A stretch of 35,619 nucleotides of DNA from Burkholderiales bacterium (GTDB taxonomy: Bacteria > Pseudomonadota > Gammaproteobacteria > Burkholderiales > SG8-39): assembly GCA_919902965.1 (NCBI GenBank), contig CAKKSJ010000059.1, positions 1 through 35,619 of the forward strand. Reading direction: 5' to 3'. The position numbers and the translations under genes were made by a program. Shown here one piece after another: positions 29,820 through 35,619 of the stretch. The number at the start of each line of letters is the position of its first letter. Position 1 is the first letter of the stretch. The notes below the pieces were generated by a model that searched no databases, was not told the DNA's origin, and saw only the letters and a program-made list of their open reading frames with translations.

Positions 29820-31337
29820 ATGAATTGCGCTGAGCGATTGGTATCGATTTTCGGCAGCCAGGCCGAGGTGGCGCGGCGCTTGCGCCTGGATCGCGCAGTC
29901 GTCAATAACTGGGTCAAGTCCGGTTATGTTCCGGCGCGCTGGGCGATGGAAGTCGAGCATGCCACCGAGGGCAAAGTGGCCGCGGTCGAAGTGCTCAACG
30001 AAGCCAATGCGAAAAAACCGGTTCGAGTCAAATCGCGCCCCGACGATCTGTTCGGGTCGCATCTTCCAGGGAGTGACAGCATGAGCGATTTCGCACCAGC
30101 GAAACGGATTTTTTCCTTCCACCCGCCGCAGCGCACGCTGATGGGGCCCGGACCCTCTGAAATCAACCCGCGCGTAATGGCAGCGATGGGTCTGCCGGCG
30201 ATCGGCTATCTGGATCCGATTTTCGTCGAAATGATGGAAGAACTGAAGTCCTTGCTGCGTTACGCCTATCAGACCAAGAACGCGCTCACGTTTCCCATTT
30301 CGGGCCCGGGTTCGGTAGGCATGGAGTACTGCTTCGTCAATCTGGTTGCTCCGGGTGACAAGGTGGTCGTCTGCAGGAACGGCGTATTCGGCGGGCGCAT
30401 GATAGAGAACGTGCAGCGCGCCGGCGGCACGCCCATCATTGTCGAGGACGCCTGGGGCGAGGCGGTCGATCCGCAGAAACTGGAAGACGCGCTAAAGAAG
30501 AACAAGGACGCGCGCCTGGTGGCGTTCGTGCATGCCGAGACCTCGACCGGTGTGCAGTCCGATGCGAAGACGCTGGTGGAAGTTGCACACAAGCACAAGG
30601 CGCTCGCCATTGTCGATGCCGTGACTTCGCTGGGCGGCACGCCCGTGCTGGTCGACGAATGGAAGATCGACGCGATTTACTCCGCCAGCCAGAAATGCCT
30701 GTCGTGCACGCCGGGTCTGTCGCCGGTTTCCTTCAGCGACCGCGTGGTCGATCACGTCAAGGCGCGCAAGGACAAGATCCACTCCTGGTTCATGGACATG
30801 AACCTGCTGCTCGGCTACTGGGGCGCGACCAACCGCACCTATCACCACACCGCACCGACCAACAGCCTGTACGCGCTGCACGAGGCGCTGCTGATACTCA
30901 AGGAAGAGGGAATAGAAAACGCCTGGGCGCGGCATACGCGCCATCACCTCGCGCTGAAAGCGGGCCTCGAGGCCATGGGCTTGAAATTCCTGGTGAAGGA
31001 AGAGTCGCAGTTGCCGCAGATGAACGCGGTGTACATACCCGAGGCGGCCAAGGCGCGCGAAGCGGAGGTGCGCAAGACCCTGCTGGACGAATTTAACCTC
31101 GAGATCGGCGCCGGCCTGGGGCCGCTTGCCGGCAAAATCTGGCGCATCGGCCTCATGGGCTATTCATGCAAGCCGGAGAACGTGATGCTGTGCCTTTCTG
31201 CGCTCGGTTCGGTGCTCTCGGACATGGGCTTGCCGATCCACGTGGGCGACGCCGAAGCGGCCGCGCACAGCGCCTACGCCGCGCTGCATGCAACGGCGGC
31301 GAAGCAGAAGCAACAGCAGAGAAAGCGCGTGGCCTGA
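29820..31337 (+). CDS. HTH domain fused to serine/alanine-glyoxylate-type aminotransferase
   Basis: The uninterrupted 505-residue frame has two parts. Residues 1-87 carry a YdaS/Cro-like helix-turn-helix (SQAEVARRLRLDRAVVNNWV, then VPARWAMEVEHATEG). From Met88 (ATG at 30081) comes a complete fold-type I PLP aminotransferase: LMGPGPSEINPRVM, SGPGSVGMEYCFVN, AFVHAETSTGVQS, IVDAVTSLGG and PLP-lysine YSASQKCLSCTPG (Lys292; Lys205 counted from Met88). Such enzymes interconvert glyoxylate/glycine and serine or alanine. AGGGAG lies 8-9 nt upstream of 30081, so the enzyme may also be made alone from an internal start. Either a true fusion or two overlapping products is possible. Confidence 0.82.
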   Translation: MNCAERLVSIFGSQAEVARRLRLDRAVVNNWVKSGYVPARWAMEVEHATEGKVAAVEVLNEANAKKPVRVKSRPDDLFGSHLPGSDSMSDFAPAKRIFSFHPPQRTLMGPGPSEINPRVMAAMGLPAIGYLDPIFVEMMEELKSLLRYAYQTKNALTFPISGPGSVGMEYCFVNLVAPGDKVVVCRNGVFGGRMIENVQRAGGTPIIVEDAWGEAVDPQKLEDALKKNKDARLVAFVHAETSTGVQSDAKTLVEVAHKHKALAIVDAVTSLGGTPVLVDEWKIDAIYSASQKCLSCTPGLSPVSFSDRVVDHVKARKDKIHSWFMDMNLLLGYWGATNRTYHHTAPTNSLYALHEALLILKEEGIENAWARHTRHHLALKAGLEAMGLKFLVKEESQLPQMNAVYIPEAAKAREAEVRKTLLDEFNLEIGAGLGPLAGKIWRIGLMGYSCKPENVMLCLSALGSVLSDMGLPIHVGDAEAAAHSAYAALHATAAKQKQQQRKRVA

Positions 31338-31733
31338 GGCGAATTATTTCGCGCGCCGCGCCAACTGACGCGGTGCGCCGAACACGCGGGCATGCGCGGG
31401 GTCTCCTGTGCATCCCACGAGCGTACGCCGCGTCCGCGCAGACGCTGTTCCTATAGCGCTGGTCGAGTGCCATTCCGCATTGTGAAAAACGGCGGAGCGC
31501 ATCTTTCGGGCAAATTATTGCGTTCGATCAATGCTCCGAAATAGCAAAGCCTGTATCAAGCTAGCTTGAGTTTGCAGATCAGGCCGGCGGGCACTGGAAT
31601 GGTGTGTCACAGTTTGCGCCGCTACCACCGGTTGAACAACACCCTGGACCTGAACCGCACTGGGACCGAAGCCGCGACCCGGATTCGACCTCCCTGACAT
31701 TTTTTCCACATGACCGGAAAGAGGAGTTTCTTT
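31338..31733 (+). promoter_or_regulatory. 396-nt intergenic region with a 14-bp palindrome
   Basis: No gene is credible here. The clearest feature is a perfect palindrome TCAAGCTAGCTTGA at 31556-31569, about 165 nt before the next start codon, which could be an operator. The AGAGGAG at about 31719-31725 is the ribosome-binding site of the next gene. I see no tRNA or clear terminator. Confidence 0.35.
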
Positions 31734-32801
31734 ATGGCTAGCATCTACAAGATACTGATCATGGGCGCGTCCTATGGTTCCTTGCTGGGAACCAAGCTGG
31801 CGCTTGCCGGACATACGGTGAAGCTGGTGTGTCTTCCCGCAGAGGCGGAGCTGATCAACCAGGAAGGCGCCATCGTGCGCCTGCCGGTCAAAGGCCGCGC
31901 GGGCCTGGTTGAAATCAATTCGAAGAAACTGTCCGGACAACTGTCTGCCGGCGGTACCACGGCATTCAATCCTGCCGATTTCGATCTGGTCGCATTGGCC
32001 ATGCAGGAGCCGCAGTATCGTTCGCCTGGCGTGCGTGAACTGCTCGATGCGGTCGCGAAAGCCAAAGTTCCCTGCATGTCGATCATGAACATACCGCCGC
32101 TGCCCTATCTGGCGCGTATTCCCGGCCTCGATCCCGCCGCGTGCAGGGGCTGCTATACCGATCCCACCGTGTGGGACAACTTTGATCCCAAGCTGATGAC
32201 CCTGTGCAGCCCGGATCCGCAGGCATTTCGCCCGCCGGAGGAAAAGATCAACGTGCTGCAGGTCAGGCTGCCGACCAATTTCAAATCGGCCCGCTTCGAT
32301 TCGGACGTACACACCGCCATCCTGCGCCAGCTGGAGTCGGATATCGAGGCGGTGCGCTTCGACGCGGGCGACGGCAAGATCGAACTGCCGGTCAAGCTCA
32401 AGGTGCACGATTCCATTTTTGTGCCGCTGGCGAAATGGAGCATGCTGCTAGCCGGGAACTACCGCTGTGTGCAGAAGGACGGGATGATCCCGATCAAGGA
32501 TGCGGTGCACGGCGACATAGATGCATCGCGCGCGGTCTACAACTGGGTGGTGAAGTTGTGCCTGTCCATGGGTGCGGACGAGAAAGACCTCGTGCCGTTT
32601 GAAAAATACGCCGCCGCGGCGCAATCGCTGGGGAGTCCGTCCTCCGCAGCGCGGGCCCTGGCTGCGGGCGTGCCCAATATCGAGCGCACGGACCGCCTGG
32701 TGCAGACCATCGCCGCACAGAAAGGCATGCACTCCGATGTGGTCGACCGCACCGTCGCCTTGGTCGACGGCTGGCTGGAGAAGAATCGGAGCAAAGCCTG
32801 A
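31734..32801 (+). CDS. Ketopantoate reductase-like NAD(P)-binding protein
   Basis: The 355-residue protein begins with a dinucleotide-binding strand-loop YKILIMGASYGSLLGTKLAL (5-24), then the ApbA-like HTVKLVCLPAEAELINQEGA. The C-terminal half is helical, as in ketopantoate reductase and octopine-type dehydrogenases. DLVALAMQEPQYRSPGVREL and the MSIMNIPPLPYL segment replace the classic KxYQ/NGxG region, so it is a divergent member whose substrate is not pantoate for certain. The start is the ATG at 31734 with AGAGGAG; an ATG at 31710 lies upstream but without a ribosome-binding site. It is convergent with the PilZ gene with no gap. Confidence 0.72.
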   Translation: MASIYKILIMGASYGSLLGTKLALAGHTVKLVCLPAEAELINQEGAIVRLPVKGRAGLVEINSKKLSGQLSAGGTTAFNPADFDLVALAMQEPQYRSPGVRELLDAVAKAKVPCMSIMNIPPLPYLARIPGLDPAACRGCYTDPTVWDNFDPKLMTLCSPDPQAFRPPEEKINVLQVRLPTNFKSARFDSDVHTAILRQLESDIEAVRFDAGDGKIELPVKLKVHDSIFVPLAKWSMLLAGNYRCVQKDGMIPIKDAVHGDIDASRAVYNWVVKLCLSMGADEKDLVPFEKYAAAAQSLGSPSSAARALAAGVPNIERTDRLVQTIAAQKGMHSDVVDRTVALVDGWLEKNRSKA

Positions 32802-33551
32802 CTACGACTTGCGGCGCTCGTCGCCGAACTCGATGACGAACCGGCCAAGGAGTGCGTCTATACCTTCGGGTTCGCCGAGAAATTTCACGCCGGAGCGCTG
32901 CGCGAGGCTGCCATCGGGCTGCAATACAGATGCGGTGTAGCGCACTTCGACGTCGGCAAGGATCGGTTTGCTGCCAGACATCATTATCTTGCAATCCCTG
33001 AGTATGGTGCCGGGAGCGAGCTTTATTCCCGGGTCATAGATCATGCCGCCCATGCCGCCCCGGCTGATGTCAACGATACGCGCCTCGAACGGCACGACGC
33101 CGGTGCTGTCAGCGATGCAGCGCAGCGATGCGTCCAGAGGGATCTTGAATCGCGGGTGTTCGCGCAGCTGTGATCTGACCAGCGCCTGAGGAAGCGCGAA
33201 CCGAACCGCAGGGTCGCCCGCAAACACGGCTTCCGACGGCGCGGTTGCCGCGAATTCGATGCGCCCCCGCTTGTCGCTTGCGTGAAACACCACGGATAGC
33301 TGCTCCAATAGCGCGGTGTTGGCACGTCGTTCCTCACTGTAGTCGACAACGAAAAATTCCCCGGCCGGGTCGACCTGCAGCAGCCGCGTCAGAAACAGCT
33401 GCCCGGCATCTCCGATTTCGGCCGAAAGCACCGCGCGATCACGGGCGAGCTGCTGCAGGATGCGCGTGATCTCGATGCGGGAACGAAACAGCACCCCGGT
33501 GGCGTGCGCGCCGTCTTCCCGTGTGTGCTCCGAATATACTGCCTTGATCAT
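32802..33551 (-). CDS. YcgR-like PilZ-domain protein
   Basis: The 249-residue protein (ATG at 33551) has an N-terminal YcgR-type beta domain (TRILQQLARDRAVLSAEIG, FFVVDYSEE) and a C-terminal PilZ domain. The c-di-GMP motif RxxxR is REHPR (130-134), and the second motif DxSxxG is DISRGG (161-166). Such proteins bind c-di-GMP and brake flagella or adjust other outputs. No flagellar genes are near. The stop codon directly abuts that of the convergent gene. Confidence 0.85.
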   Translation of the reverse strand: MIKAVYSEHTREDGAHATGVLFRSRIEITRILQQLARDRAVLSAEIGDAGQLFLTRLLQVDPAGEFFVVDYSEERRANTALLEQLSVVFHASDKRGRIEFAATAPSEAVFAGDPAVRFALPQALVRSQLREHPRFKIPLDASLRCIADSTGVVPFEARIVDISRGGMGGMIYDPGIKLAPGTILRDCKIMMSGSKPILADVEVRYTASVLQPDGSLAQRSGVKFLGEPEGIDALLGRFVIEFGDERRKS

Positions 33552-33623
33552 GTCCGGCCTCAACTGGCCATAGCATATCCCGGACGCCGCTCGCGCGTGG
33601 CCCCTGGGCTGGCTGCCGGCGGT

Positions 33624-34274
33624 TCATTTTCGCCGCGGCGGCCGGTGATCCTGCAGCTTCTGCGCTTCGCGCTCCAGCGGATCGCGCAGGCGCAGCAGCT
33701 TCGTTTGTTTTTTCGTGACCAGCGGGTAGTGCCGCGCCGCATCCAGCGCCCGGCCTACGTCCCAGCAGCTTTTCTTCTGCGTCACCCAGGTCTTCGGATC
33801 GAGCCGGCGCATGTCGAAAGCGACCGAATAGCTGCGCAGCGTTTTCTGGTGGCGCTTGTTGCAGTACTCATGAAAATAAGACATCGCGAGTTCGCGCAGG
33901 CTGCGGTACACAGGATCGCGCCAGCGCAGCACCGGGTGGTTGGTCTTGGAAATCGCCCCCCAGCAGCCGTTGCGGCGAAACAGCGTCACGATATGGTCGT
34001 AGTCGCGCGTCGCTTTCAGGTCCATCAGCAGCGGCGGTTCCCCCTGCACCCACAAAGCGGCGGCGGCGATCATGGCGCCCTCGATGCACAGCGCGCGGCG
34101 CTGGCTCAGGACTTCGCGCACCGACAGGCAGGTTTCGCCCCCGACCTCGAAGTTCTGCGGAATCGCATCGAGGTAAGTCTGGATTTTATCCGGGGTGTTG
34201 AGGCGCTTAAGGACCGCAAACTCGGCCTTGCTCAGGCCCAGATCCTCGCGCCTGGCAAAACGCCGTTTGTTCAT
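33624..34274 (-). CDS. Conserved protein, possible transglutaminase-like Cys/His fold
   Basis: From the ATG at 34274 the protein is 216 residues. I do not recognise a named family with certainty. LCIEGAMIAAAAL (Cys63) and DYDHIVTLF (His94) followed by GCWGAISKTNH resemble the order Cys-His-Asp/Asn of transglutaminase-like cysteine hydrolases. The C-terminus is strongly basic. The gene overlaps the upstream tfoX-like gene by 4 nt (ATGA), so the pair is translationally coupled. The longer open frame running back to 35141 is antisense noise. Confidence 0.65.
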   Translation of the reverse strand: MNKRRFARREDLGLSKAEFAVLKRLNTPDKIQTYLDAIPQNFEVGGETCLSVREVLSQRRALCIEGAMIAAAALWVQGEPPLLMDLKATRDYDHIVTLFRRNGCWGAISKTNHPVLRWRDPVYRSLRELAMSYFHEYCNKRHQKTLRSYSVAFDMRRLDPKTWVTQKKSCWDVGRALDAARHYPLVTKKQTKLLRLRDPLEREAQKLQDHRPPRRK

Positions 34275-34753
34275 CTCGCCCGCTTGCCGCGCTGCAGCGG
34301 CGCTTTCGGGCGGGCAGGCTTTTTCACGGCTGGGCTTTTTTTCGCGGGTTTCCCAGGGGAGGGCTGTGCAGGCCGGCTCTGGCGCGCGATTTTCCTGGCG
34401 GCCTGCGCCTGGCCGGCCACTTGCTTTTTCGCGTTCGCGCGCAAAGCCGCAGCATAGGCGGTGCGCGCCCAGGGCAGCATCAACTCTGCGGATTCCATCG
34501 CATCTTCCGGTGCGCGAAAGAAATTGAGCGTGGCGCGCCTGCCCTTGCGCGCGTAAGCGAAAATCCCGCAGCCGGCCTGCTCGAACTCGATGCGGTTCAT
34601 TTCGTCGGCCTTGAGGTAGAGGGAGTCCCCGGAGATGATGGCGAACATCAGGCCGTCCAGATATACGCCGTGGCCGCCGAACATGCGGCGCGCCGCGACC
34701 GTGCCGAACGGGCCGAACAACTCCAACACGTAATCGACGAATTCGTCGGACAT
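34271..34753 (-). CDS. TfoX N-terminal domain protein with Lys/Ala-rich tail
   Basis: The first ~105 residues are a TfoX/Sxy N-terminal domain: FVDYVLELFGPFGTVAARRM, FGGHGVYLDGLMFAIISGD and YLKADEMNRIEFEQAG, ending with the usual PEDAMESAELMLPWARTA. The last ~50 residues are low-complexity Lys/Ala/Pro (KKQVAGQAQAARK onward), reminiscent of histone-H1-like tails. TfoX in other species activates competence, but single-domain members in betaproteobacteria are of unknown role. It overlaps the next gene by 4 nt. Confidence 0.85.
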   Translation of the reverse strand: MSDEFVDYVLELFGPFGTVAARRMFGGHGVYLDGLMFAIISGDSLYLKADEMNRIEFEQAGCGIFAYARKGRRATLNFFRAPEDAMESAELMLPWARTAYAAALRANAKKQVAGQAQAARKIARQSRPAQPSPGKPAKKSPAVKKPARPKAPLQRGKRAR

Positions 34754-34857
34754 CGCAAGGTTCCGCCTGCTGTCGAACTCTTGCGGCGCATTGTAGGGCC
34801 TGCAGCCGGTTCAGCCAAGCGCCGCCGCTTTGCGGCTGGCGTGTCCGTAGCGCGCGT

Positions 34858-35379
34858 TCAGGCCGTTGTGACGGGCGGCGCCGAATCCAGGCGCCGCCTG
34901 AAAAGGGGATAGGGCCGCTCCACCGAGGCCTGGTAGGTTTCGCCGAAATCGTCAAAGGCGTGCAGCGCTTTATCGGGATCCTGATCCGCGCGCAGAGCAA
35001 AGGCGTCGAAGCCGCAGCGGGAAAGATAAAAGAGCTGGTCGCGCTGCACGTCGCCGATGGCGCGCAGTTCGCGGCGATAGCCGTAGCGTTCACGCAGCAG
35101 GCGCGCCAGCGAATAGCCGCGGCCGTCGGTGAAGCGAGCAAGGCGGATGGCGATCAGGTGAAAATGCGCCAGATCGGGCGCGATCGCAGCGGGGTCTGCG
35201 TCGGCCTCCAACCAGACGCCGACGCGGCCGAGGCGGAACGACAGCGCGTCGCGCTCCTTCGCCCACAGATCGAGCGGCACGATCACATCGCCGCTGAACG
35301 GCAGCGCCCCAGGCGCATTCTGCTCAAGCAGCTGCCAGCTGTCTTGGATTACGATGCGGTGTTTGATGAGTCGTTGCAT
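34858..35379 (-). CDS. DUF934 protein of the sulfate-assimilation cluster
   Basis: The 173-residue protein matches DUF934: VIVPLDLWAKERDAL, GRVGVWLEADADPAAIA, FHLIAIRLARFTDGRGYSLA and LRERYGYRRELRAIGDVQRD, then FYLSRCGFDAFALRAD. The family nearly always sits after an assimilatory sulfite reductase gene, as here, and before cysH; cysH is absent, and a 104-nt gap to the tfoX-like gene follows. Its exact function is unproven. Its ATG lies 56 nt inside the 3' end of the sulfite reductase gene. Confidence 0.88.
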   Translation of the reverse strand: MQRLIKHRIVIQDSWQLLEQNAPGALPFSGDVIVPLDLWAKERDALSFRLGRVGVWLEADADPAAIAPDLAHFHLIAIRLARFTDGRGYSLARLLRERYGYRRELRAIGDVQRDQLFYLSRCGFDAFALRADQDPDKALHAFDDFGETYQASVERPYPLFRRRLDSAPPVTTA

Positions 35380-35619
35380 ACGCGTGGTCCCTGAAAGCTT
35401 CGATGCCGATGCGGCGCACCGTGTCGATGAAACGCTCTGCGTCGTGTTCGCGCTCGGCGAGATAGACTTCGATCAGCCTCTCGACGATCTCGGGCACCTG
35501 CTCCTGCGCAAACGCGGGGCCGATTACTTTGCCGAGCGAGGCGTTCGCGCCCTGCGCGCCGCCTATGGAGATCTGGTAGAACTCCTCGCCCTGCTTGTCC
35601 ACGCCGAGAATGCCGATGT
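35324..35619 (-). CDS. Sulfite/nitrite reductase hemoprotein, C-terminal part (runs off window)
   Basis: Only the last ~98 residues are present. IGILGVDKQGEEFYQISIGG, then GANASLGKVIGPAF and the final helices, match the C-terminal end of siroheme-dependent sulfite reductases of the one-subunit type found with DUF934 in betaproteobacteria. The siroheme/4Fe-4S cysteines would lie upstream of the window edge. It reduces sulfite to sulfide in assimilation. The 3' end overlaps the DUF934 start. Confidence 0.88.
   Translation of the reverse strand, partial: IGILGVDKQGEEFYQISIGGAQGANASLGKVIGPAFAQEQVPEIVERLIEVYLAEREHDAERFIDTVRRIGIEAFRDHAYATTHQTPHRNPRQLAAA

Overview
The window looks like chromosomal DNA of a betaproteobacterium. 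The evidence is high G+C with CGC/GCG-rich codons in most genes, a class I PHA synthase, a MidA-type methyltransferase divergent from a pteridine reductase, TtcA, a DUF934 protein next to sulfite reductase, and a leucine/isovalerate-type acyl-CoA block under a MerR regulator. The class call is fairly safe; I cannot give an order or genus. I see no tRNA, rRNA, CRISPR array, integrase or transposase.

Layout. 1-2.4 kb (minus strand): glutathione-dependent isomerase, OsmC peroxiredoxin, a small thiamine-binding-type protein, and a higBA toxin-antitoxin pair with its own promoter/operator. 2.5-7.35 kb (minus): a Zn-ribbon methyltransferase, two acyl-CoA dehydrogenases, a thiolase and a LiuR-like MerR regulator, probably one catabolic operon. 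7.46-12.24 kb: a divergent metallo-beta-lactamase-fold hydrolase, PHA synthase, DUF2905, GST and an alpha/beta hydrolase. 12.24-12.68 kb: an intergenic mosaic of imperfect palindromic repeats (REP/BIME-like). 12.68-15.22 kb: MarC and MidA facing away from pteridine reductase.

15.2-28.7 kb is accessory in character. It starts with a second, synonymously diverged copy of the last 14 codons of the pteridine reductase gene. It then holds a signal-less periplasmic-binding-type protein, an 806-residue PHP/DUF3604-like protein, two tandem CRP/FNR-type regulators, a secreted Cache-like protein, an SLC13/DASS anion transporter, an AprA-like flavoprotein, an AprB-like ferredoxin, an HdrA-MvhD fusion (QmoB-like), HdrC and HdrB. 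The last five form a compact run resembling a cytoplasmic APS-reductase/heterodisulfide-reductase redox module. However, the flavoprotein lacks an aromatic residue I recall as important in true APS reductases, and the ferredoxin lacks the usual C-terminal tail. From about 19.7 kb codon use shifts (more AGA/AGG/ATA, lower G+C), which fits transfer. The simplest reading is import of an organic or sulfur oxyanion, then a flavin-dependent redox step wired to an Hdr-type electron-transfer complex, with CRP/FNR and Cache sensing. This is the best candidate for an undescribed system here.

28.7-35.6 kb returns to housekeeping character: TtcA; a helix-turn-helix domain fused in frame to a serine/alanine-glyoxylate-type aminotransferase behind a near-consensus, apparently leaderless promoter; a ketopantoate-reductase-like protein; a YcgR-like PilZ protein; an unrecognised protein with a transglutaminase-like Cys/His arrangement; TfoX-N; DUF934; and the 3' end of a sulfite reductase running off the window.
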